Shown: positions 22,301 through 30,511 of the stretch, piece after piece | How positions within the stretch are numbered: the first letter of the stretch is position 1 | How the letters are laid out: each line of letters starts with the position of its first letter | Assembly: GCA_036339375.1 (NCBI GenBank) | Contig: JAYZBC010000021.1 | Location: 1 to 30,905, forward strand | Origin: JAYZBC01 sp036339375 | GTDB lineage: Bacteria; Pseudomonadota; Alphaproteobacteria; MPNO01; UBA2964 | Length of the DNA stretch: 30,905 nucleotides | Direction: 5' to 3' | Notes under the pieces: model-generated | What the model was told of the DNA's origin: nothing | The model's database searches: none | The model's input: only the letters and a program-made list of their open reading frames with translations | Program-made: the position numbers and the translations under genes

Positions 22301-23628
22301 TGGAACTTTTTACGGAATGGTATTCAATCGCCGGCTTTTTGGTCGGGATGGTTATTGTCTTCATGCTTTTGGGGATACCCGTAGCTTTTGCTTTTTTGAC
22401 CGCAAATATTATTGGTGCAATGATTTTCATGGGCGGCTTAAATGCCATGCCACAAATTGTTGTAAACGCCGTTGAATCGGTGACTATTTTCGCCCTAATT
22501 CCTGTACCCTTATTTATTATCATGGGTGAACTTTTTTTTCATACCGGCCTTGCTGTTCGCGTATTTGATGCGCTTGACCGGTGTTTTGGACGTCTACCTG
22601 GCAGACTTTCATATATAACCGTTGCAGGTGGAACCATATTTGCAACACTTTCCGGTTCAACTATGGCCAACACCGCCATGATGGGATCATTGATGGTCCC
22701 TGAAATGACTAATCGCGGTTATAAAAGGCATATGTCAATGGGGCCAATCTTGGGGACCGGCGGGCTTGCAATGATTATTCCGCCTTCTGCGCTCTCTGTT
22801 TTATTAGCAAGCTTGGCAGAAATAGATATTGGCAAGTTGTTGATCGCTGGTGTTTTTCCGGGGCTCGTTCTTGCTGTGTTGTACTCCATCCTAATTTACG
22901 CACAAGTTAAAATTGATCCTGATGCAGCGCCAGAATACACAGTAGAGCAATACACTTTTGGACAAATGATTTGGTCTCTAATTGTCAACGTCCTTCCAAT
23001 GGGCCTCGTTGTTTTCTGTGTTATCGGTTTAATAATTTTAGGCATTGCTACACCCACAGAGGCTGCGGGATTTGGTGCCCTTGGTGTGATGGTTCTTGCG
23101 CTCATTTATCGCGTATTGACATGGAAAATTCTCGTAAAGGCTTTTTCCGGATCTTTGCGCGTCACGGCAATGGTCCTTCTCATCATTCTCGCATCCTCAA
23201 CCTTTAGCCAGCTACTTGCCTTTACTGGCGCAACCACGGGGTTGATCGAGTGGGCAACTAAAGTAGAGCTTGCCCCATTAGTGATGCTTCTGATCATGTT
23301 TAGTGTACTTCTTATCCTTGGGATGTTTATGGACCAGGTATCGATGATGCTGTTAACCGTTCCAATATTTTTTCCATTGGCGGAAATGCTCCAGTTTGAC
23401 GTCATTTGGTTTGGCTTGGTTATGCTATTAGCTTTAGAAATTAGCCTTACAACCCCACCCTTCGGATTACTCCTTTTCGTAATGATGGGTGTGGCACCTG
23501 AAGGGACCACTCTTTGGCAGGTTGCTAAGGCGGCTGCCCCATACATTGGGTGTGCTTTAATTGTTCTCGTTCTTCTCATAATATTTCCCGAACTTGGGAC
23601 CTATTTGCCAAACCTAATGGTTAAGTAG
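22300..23628 (+). CDS. dctM: TRAP transporter large permease (DctM)
   Basis: Full-length (442 aa) large permease with about twelve membrane segments. The N-terminus LGIPVAFAFLTANIIGAMIF, GPILGTGGLAMIIPPSALSVLLAS, IATPTEAAGFGALG and LTTPPFGLLLFVMMGVAP are typical. It is the transport channel that works with DctQ and DctP. It is an obvious paralogue of the broken permease at 45-1358 and shows what that gene's first membrane segment should look like. The start overlaps the dctQ stop by one base. The operon ends here; the 131 bases to the convergent glutathione transferase hold no clear terminator. Confidence 0.92.
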   Translation: MELFTEWYSIAGFLVGMVIVFMLLGIPVAFAFLTANIIGAMIFMGGLNAMPQIVVNAVESVTIFALIPVPLFIIMGELFFHTGLAVRVFDALDRCFGRLPGRLSYITVAGGTIFATLSGSTMANTAMMGSLMVPEMTNRGYKRHMSMGPILGTGGLAMIIPPSALSVLLASLAEIDIGKLLIAGVFPGLVLAVLYSILIYAQVKIDPDAAPEYTVEQYTFGQMIWSLIVNVLPMGLVVFCVIGLIILGIATPTEAAGFGALGVMVLALIYRVLTWKILVKAFSGSLRVTAMVLLIILASSTFSQLLAFTGATTGLIEWATKVELAPLVMLLIMFSVLLILGMFMDQVSMMLLTVPIFFPLAEMLQFDVIWFGLVMLLALEISLTTPPFGLLLFVMMGVAPEGTTLWQVAKAAAPYIGCALIVLVLLIIFPELGTYLPNLMVK

Positions 23629-23759
23629 ACAAGGGAGAAACCTGCTGTGATAACCCAAGCTCCTTAATTTGCTCCTAACTAAATTAGCTTTAAACCCCTG
23701 CAGTCGTGAAAAATTCTTAGACACAAAAGAAAAGATCGAGGTGGTTTCAGAAGCCAAAA

Positions 23760-24401
23760 TCAAGAATTGGAAAAATTGGCTTGGGTTTCAGCTTCAAATG
23801 CAAGCAATTTTTTAACGCTTGGCCGAGTTTGCATCCGTTGAAAATGGGAGTTGCAGTTTCCAAATCGGGTAAGGTCTAGCTTAAACTGAGTAGCCCGGCG
23901 AAAACACCAGAAAAAATGCGCATCCGGAGCGGTAAAGTCATCAAAAAAATACTCACGACCATCCAGTAATTTTTCAGCTATTTCAAAATTCTCGTAAAGT
24001 GGTTCAGCAGCTAATTGGCGTACGCTATCATCTGCATCCGGCACATTGCAGACCTTTGGAGGTGAATTAATTCGACTTAAATAGGGGTGAATACCTGATG
24101 AACACCAGGAAAGCATTGAGACTGCTTTCAATTCTTGCCAGGGGTCGGCGGGCAGCAGTTGCGTTTGAGGAAATGTACGTGAAATCCAAATATGAATGGC
24201 TACATTTTCTGTTAACGTTTCTCCGTCTACCATTAACAAAGGTACTTTGTGCTTCGGGTTGATTTTAAGATATTCCGGCGACATATGTTGTTGCTTGCGA
24301 AAATTGAGTGGTACAACTTCGAAGTTAGCTTTTGCTTCTGTAAGCGTAATATAAGGCGCTAGTGCACAAGTAATCGGTGCGTAATACAGTGCGATTTTCA
24401 T
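23760..24401 (-). CDS. Glutathione S-transferase family protein
   Basis: A 213-residue soluble protein: thioredoxin-like N-domain (1-80) with C12 near the position of the beta-class catalytic Cys, the cis-Pro KVPLL (52-56) and TEN (63-65) for glutathione, then an all-helical C-domain with the FTAPDAHFFW capping region. It would conjugate or reductively dehalogenate/isomerise electrophilic compounds with glutathione. AGGGAGA precedes ATG 24401. It lies between the TRAP operon and the third Rieske gene and is divergent from the latter (283-base spacer). It may detoxify oxidised aromatic intermediates, but this is inferred from context. Confidence 0.85.
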   Translation of the reverse strand: MKIALYYAPITCALAPYITLTEAKANFEVVPLNFRKQQHMSPEYLKINPKHKVPLLMVDGETLTENVAIHIWISRTFPQTQLLPADPWQELKAVSMLSWCSSGIHPYLSRINSPPKVCNVPDADDSVRQLAAEPLYENFEIAEKLLDGREYFFDDFTAPDAHFFWCFRRATQFKLDLTRFGNCNSHFQRMQTRPSVKKLLAFEAETQANFSNS

Positions 24402-24684
24402 TTGATTCTCCCTTGCGTTCGTATTGAAGAAGTTTTAGCTAACTTCGAAGTTAAAACAAGCAACTAATTTTTACCTTTATTGTTTGAACGCTGGTGCCTT
24501 TATTTCTCACTGGCAAGATTTACTCAATACATACAACTTTAACCAAGCATTTCGCATCCTCTTTGTCCTATAAATTTCTCATAGTTATTTGACAAAAGCC
24601 CTTCTTATTTACAGCATTCAAAACCTATGAGTAACATAGAATTTTATTTTTTTAAATTAAATGAGTTGGAGTTCGGAGAATTTC

Positions 24685-26013
24685 ATGGACAATTTACATA
24701 AGAATGAGAGTCACCTTAACTTTCTTAAAGACCTTCCAAAGACTGGCTCAGGTACTAAGTCAGGAAATATGCTCCGACAATATTGGCATCCTCTTTGTTT
24801 GTCAGAAGACTTGAGAGATATTCCCTACGGGGTTCGGATGCTGGGTGAAGACCTTGTGGCCTTCCGTTGCGGAGATGGCGGCCTGGGACTGGTAGGACAG
24901 TTTTGTCCACACCGTTGTACCTCACTTGAATACGGGCAAATTAAACTAAGCGGTCTGAAATGTTCTTATCACGGCTGGACTTTTGATAGGCGAGGCAACT
25001 GCATTGATATGCCTCTCGAACCCGTTAATAGCCCGCTACGCGATGAAATTAAACACATCTGGTATCCAGTTGAGGAATGGGCTGGTGTGGTTTGGTGCTA
25101 CATGGGGGCGGACAAGGCAAATCCTCCCCCTTTACCAAAGATTGACATATTAGCACGCTCAGATGGAAAAATTGTCCTTAGTCGCGGTGATATTCGAAAT
25201 TATAACTATTTGAATTTTTTGGAAAATTTTGTAGATATAGGGCACTCCTACGTCCTCCACATGATTGTCCCTGGCATTGTACCTGAGGATTTAAAGCCCT
25301 ATTGCGATATGTCAGTTGATACAGATTGGCGCAATATTGACTTCCGTGTGTTTGAAACCGATTTTGGATTAAAAAGTGTTATCGTTCATAATACGGCTGA
25401 TCCTGAAGGTAAATATGTCAATACCTGGAGTTTGGCCTTTCCTACTCATTTTCGATTCGGCGGAATTCTTGCAGGTTTGCCACCTGATTTCACGGTAGAC
25501 CGACGAGAAGGGGGCGGAATGTTGAGAATTATAGATGATACGCATTTCGAAATTTTTCGTTATACGTTAATCCGTAAGGGAAATTTTCAGAGCAATTTTT
25601 TTCCTCGTAGTGGAAATACCGCACGAGGGCTGGATGAAGGTGTAAGGGGTCTCATTGAAAAGAAAGACTATGATCACCGGAAATATCCCGCTTGGGAGGG
25701 AATACCTCCCGTTGAAGATTTAGTCATACAAGAAGCTCAAGGAGCTATACCTCCCCGGGAAAAGGAGCATCTGGCTTCGACAGATATTGGTGTGGCGCTA
25801 TATCGCCAAATTTTAAGGAAATCTATGGATGACGTTGAAAAAGGTGGGAAGGGCAAACCAGTTTCGGTAGACGAGGAGGGTGTTATCAAAGTTGATACAT
25901 TTAAGGGATTCATAAATACTGAAGACATTGTTCTTGGCCCAGAGAATATGCCGTCTTCTGAGGATGGACGTGGTCTAATCCGAGACAAAAGTGGTAAACT
26001 CGTGTTTGCTTGA
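24685..26013 (+). CDS. Rieske non-heme iron oxygenase, alpha subunit (phthalate dioxygenase-like)
   Basis: Third Rieske oxygenase. The [2Fe-2S] site is C74-x-H76-x16-C93-x2-H96; the mononuclear iron site is D184-x2-H187-x4-H192 in ENFVDIGHSYVLH. At 442 residues it is of phthalate 4,5-dioxygenase size and resembles the protein at 2572 in the Rieske part (LRQYWHP, LGEDLVxFR, FCPHRxTSLExG) but lacks its ~30-residue insertion. ATG 24685 is preferred because GGAG (24675-24678) lies six bases upstream; ATG 24661 would add eight residues and has no ribosome site. It starts a three-gene unit with the SnoaL-like and hydratase-aldolase genes. No reductase lies nearby. Confidence 0.9.
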   Translation: MDNLHKNESHLNFLKDLPKTGSGTKSGNMLRQYWHPLCLSEDLRDIPYGVRMLGEDLVAFRCGDGGLGLVGQFCPHRCTSLEYGQIKLSGLKCSYHGWTFDRRGNCIDMPLEPVNSPLRDEIKHIWYPVEEWAGVVWCYMGADKANPPPLPKIDILARSDGKIVLSRGDIRNYNYLNFLENFVDIGHSYVLHMIVPGIVPEDLKPYCDMSVDTDWRNIDFRVFETDFGLKSVIVHNTADPEGKYVNTWSLAFPTHFRFGGILAGLPPDFTVDRREGGGMLRIIDDTHFEIFRYTLIRKGNFQSNFFPRSGNTARGLDEGVRGLIEKKDYDHRKYPAWEGIPPVEDLVIQEAQGAIPPREKEHLASTDIGVALYRQILRKSMDDVEKGGKGKPVSVDEEGVIKVDTFKGFINTEDIVLGPENMPSSEDGRGLIRDKSGKLVFA

Positions 26014-26054
26014 CGGACTGTTCAAAGAAACCAAGTTAAGGGAGATCTTTGTCT

Positions 26055-26504
26055 ATGAATAGGGAAAGTGGACGCCTGCTCGAGTGGGATTGTCGGCAGT
26101 TGGTCATCAACTTTTATATGCTTTTAGATGAAAAAAAATATACTGAACTTGCCAATCTTTTTGCAGAGGATGGTGTTTGGGTTCGGCTAGGCGTCGACCT
26201 TGTTGGACCAGAAGCAATTGTCGCTAAAATGGCTGAACGCGAGGATTGGTTGACCACGCATTTGGTTAGTAACGTGCGTTTTGAGGTCAACGGCGCTGAC
26301 GAGGTAAACACCACGCAATATGTTACGCTTTACCGACATGAAGGGTGGAAAAATGAAGATGGTCCTGCACCCGTCGTAATGCCCCTGAGCATACTCCGAC
26401 ATCGAGATCAGCTCGTTAGAATTAACCAAGGATGGAAGTTCAAAAGGAAAATGAGCCAAGCCATTATGACTGATCGCAGTCGGGTAACGCATTATGGCCA
26501 GTGA
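26055..26504 (+). CDS. SnoaL/NTF2-like protein
   Basis: A 149-residue alpha+beta-barrel protein of the SnoaL/NTF2-like fold, the same fold as beta subunits of ring-hydroxylating dioxygenases. Typical parts are LVINFYMLLDEKKYTELANLFAEDGVW and, near the end, a hydrophobic strand with WKFKRKM. ATG 26055 has GGAG ten bases upstream; the TTG at 26049 is a less likely start. It lies 41 bases after the Rieske gene and 42 before the hydratase-aldolase. It may be a small isomerase/hydratase-like enzyme or an oxygenase-associated subunit; catalytic residues cannot be assigned with safety. Confidence 0.75.
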   Translation: MNRESGRLLEWDCRQLVINFYMLLDEKKYTELANLFAEDGVWVRLGVDLVGPEAIVAKMAEREDWLTTHLVSNVRFEVNGADEVNTTQYVTLYRHEGWKNEDGPAPVVMPLSILRHRDQLVRINQGWKFKRKMSQAIMTDRSRVTHYGQ

Positions 26505-26546
26505 ATAGGGCAGTATGGCGTTTAATAATTTTTTGGGAGAAAATAA

Positions 26547-27569
26547 ATGCTGACGGCACAAGACATCCAAGGACTTTACGCCATTATACCCACACCTGCT
26601 CTACCGAATGCTGAAAGTTTGGATGCCAGGGATACTGTTGACCTCGTAGAAACCGAGCGAGTGATTAATGCATTAATTCAAGATGGAATATCAGGATTAA
26701 TTGTACTTGGCACTACCGGTGAGTGTGCGACACTTTCTCAGTCAGATTACGAAGCATTTGTCGCCTGCGTATTGGAAACAGTAAAAAAACGAATACCAAC
26801 ATTTGTTGGCACAAGTGCTCTTGGTGGGCACGAAGTAGCCAATCGATTGCATTTTATCAAAGATCGTGGGGCAGATGGGACCTTGCTCGGGCTTCCCATG
26901 TGGCAGCCTTTAGTGGATGTGGAAGCGATAAACTTCTATCGTCAGGTTTCAGAACTTTTTCCTCAACTCGCTGTGATGGTTTATGCAAATTCCCGTGCTT
27001 TTCGTTATTCTTTCCCACTGGAATTTTGGGAGGCAGTTGCACGTGAAGCGCCAACAGTTTGTGCTGCCAAACATTCTCGGCCGGGTAATTTAGTGAAAAT
27101 TATTAAGGCGTCAAAGGGTCGAATTAATTTTGTGCCGCATGAAATGTCAGTCAAAAAATTCTATAATCTTTCTCCTCAAACCACTACCGCTTGTTGGGCA
27201 ACGTCGGCGGCCATGGGACCGGCTCCTGCGTGCGCCATAATGGAAGCTATCCAACAAAAAAATAGTCAGGCAATTGAAACGCTGGCAGAGGCAATTGACT
27301 GGGCGGCAACGCCAATTCATCCAATCGTTACTGATGCAGAGGTATTTGCTTCCTACAACATTCAGTTGGAAAAATTAAGAATTAACGCAGCCGGTTATTG
27401 TAAAGCCGGTCCTATGCGCCCTCCTTATAATTATATGCCCGAGGAATTTAAGTTAGCGGCGGAAGAATGTGGACGCCGTTGGGCCCTCCTTTGTGATAAT
27501 TACCAAGGTAATTTCCATTTTAAAGAAGAAGTCTGGAAAATTTCACACCGCTCAAACCCTAGAAATTAA
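26547..27569 (+). CDS. Hydratase-aldolase of the DapA/NAL superfamily (NahE/PhdJ-like)
   Basis: A 340-residue TIM-barrel Schiff-base aldolase. GTTGECATL (55-63), Y146 in VMVYANS and the Schiff-base K175 in CAAKHSRPG are visible. The C-terminus RINAAGYCKAGPMRPPYNYMPEE is a strong mark of hydratase-aldolases acting on trans-o-hydroxybenzylidenepyruvate and carboxybenzalpyruvate (NahE, PhdJ), not of DapA, which is about 290 residues and lacks this tail. It would add water and split an aryl-ylidene pyruvate to an aromatic aldehyde and pyruvate. GGGAGA precedes ATG 26547. Its place after a Rieske oxygenase points to breakdown of a bicyclic or side-chain-bearing aromatic, though a wider substrate range is possible. 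Confidence 0.85.
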   Translation: MLTAQDIQGLYAIIPTPALPNAESLDARDTVDLVETERVINALIQDGISGLIVLGTTGECATLSQSDYEAFVACVLETVKKRIPTFVGTSALGGHEVANRLHFIKDRGADGTLLGLPMWQPLVDVEAINFYRQVSELFPQLAVMVYANSRAFRYSFPLEFWEAVAREAPTVCAAKHSRPGNLVKIIKASKGRINFVPHEMSVKKFYNLSPQTTTACWATSAAMGPAPACAIMEAIQQKNSQAIETLAEAIDWAATPIHPIVTDAEVFASYNIQLEKLRINAAGYCKAGPMRPPYNYMPEEFKLAAEECGRRWALLCDNYQGNFHFKEEVWKISHRSNPRN

Positions 27570-27590
27570 AAATTAGTTTATAGACAAAAA

Positions 27591-28232
27591 TTATTGGAGA
27601 AGAGGGCTATTTTCTTTTTCAAGGATTTTACGAACCGCTGGTCGCTCTAACATCCTTTCCTTGAAAGCATTGTAATGTTCTAAATCTGTCATTGGCATTT
27701 CAATGCGCAGACCCCAGCCAAAAAATACTAAAGCGTAGGGGTCAATAAAAGTGTATTGCTTTCCCATCATCCATTGTCTGCCCGAAAGCCTTGTGTCAAC
27801 CTCTTCCATACACCCCCAGTAGATTTTTCGGCAATTTTCACTAATGGCATTTAAGGAAAATTCCCCTATATCAGCTCCACCGGCTGGTCGTTCAGGGTGA
27901 AGAATAGAGCCAAATGCAACATGAGCTGTTCCTGCAAGCCATCCGGTCGTTTCCACGCAGTTTGCCAACTCAGCTGGGTCATCCGGGGAGAGGTTAGCCT
28001 TTGGAAATTGGCTTGCAATGAAAGGTAAAATGGCAACATTTTCAGTAATGACCCTTTCGCCTATGGCTAAAGCCGGTACTTTTCCGTGGGGATTGATTTT
28101 ACGGTAGCTATCGGTTCGCTGTTCCCCTTTTGCTAGTGCGACGAGCTTGGTTTCATAAGTTGCTCCGCATTCTTCTAATAGAATATGGGAAGCCATAGAA
28201 CACGCACCAGGCGAAAAATAAAGTGAATACAC
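27591..28232 (-). CDS. Glutathione S-transferase family protein
   Basis: A 213-residue GST with SPGACSMASHILLEE at the start (C11 at the beta-class catalytic position), KVPAL (51-55), TEN (63-65) and a helical C-domain with MMGKQYTFIDPYALVF (N-capping region). The start is GTG 28232 with AGGAGGA seven bases upstream. It is related to the GST at 23760 in length and layout, but clearly diverged in sequence. The two flank the Rieske/SnoaL/hydratase-aldolase unit, each facing away on the opposite strand. It may remove glutathione adducts or isomerise ring-cleavage products. It is convergent with the aldolase gene (21-base gap). Confidence 0.88.
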   Translation of the reverse strand: MYSLYFSPGACSMASHILLEECGATYETKLVALAKGEQRTDSYRKINPHGKVPALAIGERVITENVAILPFIASQFPKANLSPDDPAELANCVETTGWLAGTAHVAFGSILHPERPAGGADIGEFSLNAISENCRKIYWGCMEEVDTRLSGRQWMMGKQYTFIDPYALVFFGWGLRIEMPMTDLEHYNAFKERMLERPAVRKILEKENSPLLQ

Positions 28233-28458
28233 GGTTATTCCTCCTAAGTTTTTCTTTATTGTTATAGCTTGGAATAGAGGTAGTACAAAGTCCAGTCTCT
28301 ACCGATTTTTCTAAATTTATTTTTTTGTTATAACTTCTTTTAAAATACTCAATTAAATTCTGATATTGCAGAAAATTACCTTTTCTATTCTCCTGATATG
28401 TGAAAATGGTAAAATGTGATTTGAATGATCACTATTTTTTTCAATTTGGGAGCAAAAA

Positions 28459-28983
28459 ATGAATTGGCCACTGGTTAAGGCGATACTGATTTTGCCGGGT
28501 ACGGTAATCATTTATGTTCCAACTTTTATATTTTGGCTGACCTTAGGAACCAAATGGGAATTTTTTCTTTCCAATTACAATCAGGTGGGGTTTTGGCTGG
28601 CGGCCATTTTTACGGTGATTGGTATTTCTCTAGCGGTTGGCTCGGTAAGACAGTTTCACCGGTTCGGTGACGGAACACCAGCGCCATGGAATCCCCCTCA
28701 AAATTTAGTCGTCAAGGGCCCCTACAGATATGTCCGTAATCCGATGATATCCGGGGTGCTTTTCATTCTGGTTGCCATGTCATTATATTTTCAATCCTGG
28801 CCACTGGCGGGGTGGTCAGGTATTTTTTTTATTGCAAACGTTTTTTATTTTCCTTTTTCAGAGGAAAAAGATTTAGAAAAACGGTTTGCCGAAGAATACC
28901 GAATCTACAAAAAAAATGTGCCCAGATGGGTTCCCAGGCTCACCCCTTACACGATAATTGAAAAATCTAACGTCAATCAATAA
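28459..28983 (+). CDS. Isoprenylcysteine carboxyl methyltransferase (ICMT)-like membrane protein
   Basis: A 174-residue integral membrane protein with four to five hydrophobic segments and the ICMT/PEMT-type C-terminal motif: GPYRYVRNPMISG (92-104) followed by EEKDLEKRFAEEYRIYKKNVPRW (132-154). In eukaryotes such proteins methylate prenyl-cysteine; bacterial members have mostly unknown SAM-dependent methyl acceptors. GGGAG lies 9 bases upstream of ATG 28459. The 226-base divergent spacer to the GST gene is AT-rich, with no clear motif. There is no evident link to the aromatic genes. Confidence 0.85.
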   Translation: MNWPLVKAILILPGTVIIYVPTFIFWLTLGTKWEFFLSNYNQVGFWLAAIFTVIGISLAVGSVRQFHRFGDGTPAPWNPPQNLVVKGPYRYVRNPMISGVLFILVAMSLYFQSWPLAGWSGIFFIANVFYFPFSEEKDLEKRFAEEYRIYKKNVPRWVPRLTPYTIIEKSNVNQ

Positions 28984-29118
28984 ACTATCCATTGTATTTT
29001 CTCTGTTCTCGTTCTCGATTAAGTTTTTGCTGCGGTGTCTAAAAACCATTATTTAAAGACCAACTAAATAAGTCCTTTCTCCTATCCCTAAAACGAAAAT
29101 TTTTCGATATAATTGGGA

Positions 29119-29877
29119 ATGGCCAAACATACCGTTTTTGATCCAAATCGTGATGATCCTTTTATTTTAAGTCGAACGGGCATCGATGAGTTTTTAGATT
29201 GCCCAAAATGCTTTTATCTCAAAAGGCGGTTGGGTTTGGCTTTTCCAAAAAGTTTTCCATTAACCCTTGCCATTGCGACGGACGCAATTCTTAAGAACGA
29301 ATTTGATGAGATAAGGAGAAATGGGCATCAAAAACATTATGTGTGGAAAGAAAATCAATTGAATGTTCGGGCTTTTTCTCATCAAGATTTGGAAAATTGG
29401 CGAAATAATTTTCGGGGCATTCGTTACCTTCACGTGCCTACCAACCAACTGGTTTTTGGAGCGATTGATGATATTTGGCAGAACCTTGAAACTAACGAAA
29501 TTCACATAGTTGATTATAAATCTACAAGTAAAAAAACAGACCCAGGTATTGAGAGTGGATGGGGGTTTGGTTACAAACGCCAAATGGAAATCTATCAATG
29601 GTTGTTTCATCAAAATGGTTTTGATGTAAGCGGGGTAGGGTATTTTCTTTATATTAATGGGCGTAAAGACACGGGCTTTTACGAAACTGATCAAAATGGA
29701 GAGACTATCGGCCGTATGTTATTTAAGACTAACCTTATTCAATACGTTGGCAACTTTGATTGGGTTGATGGGGTTTTGCGCCAATGTAAGGCAACCCTAG
29801 AAGGGACCAGCCTTCCGAAGGCATCAGATCATTGTGACCGGTGCCGATATTTTAGCCAACGGGGCCAAATAGAATAA
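29119..29877 (+). CDS. PD-(D/E)XK nuclease-family protein, Cas4/AddB-like, orphan
   Basis: A 252-residue protein with a RecB-like nuclease core: D117 in FGAIDDIW, D132-x-K134 in IVDYKST and Q155 in KRQMEIYQW. Cysteines C28 and C31 near the start (LDCPKCFY) and C223, C239, C242 near the end (SDHCDRCRYF) could hold a [4Fe-4S] cluster as in Cas4 and AddB. The opening ILSRTGIDEFLDCPKCFYLK is the usual 'SxxxxxxxxCPxxF' entry of the family. Start ATG 29119 is chosen; no ribosome site is clear, and TTG 29113 is an alternative. No cas gene, CRISPR array or helicase lies near. It may act on single-stranded DNA ends, but its partner is unknown. Confidence 0.85.
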   Translation: MAKHTVFDPNRDDPFILSRTGIDEFLDCPKCFYLKRRLGLAFPKSFPLTLAIATDAILKNEFDEIRRNGHQKHYVWKENQLNVRAFSHQDLENWRNNFRGIRYLHVPTNQLVFGAIDDIWQNLETNEIHIVDYKSTSKKTDPGIESGWGFGYKRQMEIYQWLFHQNGFDVSGVGYFLYINGRKDTGFYETDQNGETIGRMLFKTNLIQYVGNFDWVDGVLRQCKATLEGTSLPKASDHCDRCRYFSQRGQIE

Positions 29878-29928
29878 TTTCAAGCTACTTAAACTAGTTC
29901 TAAAAAATGTCTTTCCGACACATTTTAT

Positions 29929-30300
29929 TTATTTTCGGTTAAATCCCGAATTGATTTTAACCTCACAATGATCGGGTCCTATCAGGGTAAAAGAATCATG
30001 TCCTGGATTACGGCGGACAATTTGTGACGGATTTAGCCCCTTATTGCAAAAATCCTGCCGTGCCTCATCGATGTTGTCTACTTTGAAATCAAATTGTAGA
30101 AAATTTTCGGAAGAAATTTTAGCATTGGTTTGTGTCAGCTGAAGGCGTGTGCGGTCATGTAGCTCTACAACAGTGAATCCTTCACGTCGGGTATCAGCAC
30201 GAGCGCCAATTGCCTCAAAAAACTCGACAGCTTCAGAAAGGTTTGTAACTGATAATCTTAAATGAGCCAGCGCTACGGCTGATTTTGAAGGAGTGTCCAT
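29929..30300 (-). CDS. Small VOC-superfamily (glyoxalase/bleomycin resistance-like) protein
   Basis: A 123-residue single-module VOC protein: ALAHLRLSVTNLSEAVEFFEAIGARA at the start (first ligand-type H13), a central TVVELHDRTRLQLTQ and the end LIGPDHCEVKINSGF with an acidic ligand candidate (E114-like). It would dimerise to form a metal site; members act as lyases, isomerases, dioxygenases or antibiotic-binding proteins. GGGAA lies before ATG 30300. It is 211 bases from the MFS gene on the same strand. Its function cannot be given more closely. Confidence 0.75.
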   Translation of the reverse strand: MDTPSKSAVALAHLRLSVTNLSEAVEFFEAIGARADTRREGFTVVELHDRTRLQLTQTNAKISSENFLQFDFKVDNIDEARQDFCNKGLNPSQIVRRNPGHDSFTLIGPDHCEVKINSGFNRK

Positions 30301-30477
30301 GATATATTCCCATCAATGTAATATTAAAGTTTGACCTAATCGTAACGTGCTTTAAGTACAAATTCCTACCACAAATAAAAACTTAACTAATGTAAATATA
30401 ATAAGTTTACGCCCTATTACCAACGAGCGTCTATCATGAAAAAATGATTAGTTTTTTTGAACAATTTTTCTGGGCAA

Positions 30478-30502
30478 GCCCGTTTTTTTTTCGAAAACGG
30501 GC
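30478..30502. repeat. Perfect 9-base hairpin after the MFS gene
   Basis: GCCCGTTTT (30478-30486) and AAAACGGGC (30494-30502) with a 7-base loop, ten bases beyond the stop of the minus-strand MFS gene. It may be that gene's terminator; no U-run follows on the minus strand, so the assignment is uncertain. Confidence 0.45.
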
Positions 30503-30511
30503 GGTTGATTT

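Noticed and set aside
29119..29877. Calling the nuclease cas4 of a CRISPR system
   Set aside because: No repeat-spacer array and no other cas gene occurs anywhere in the window.
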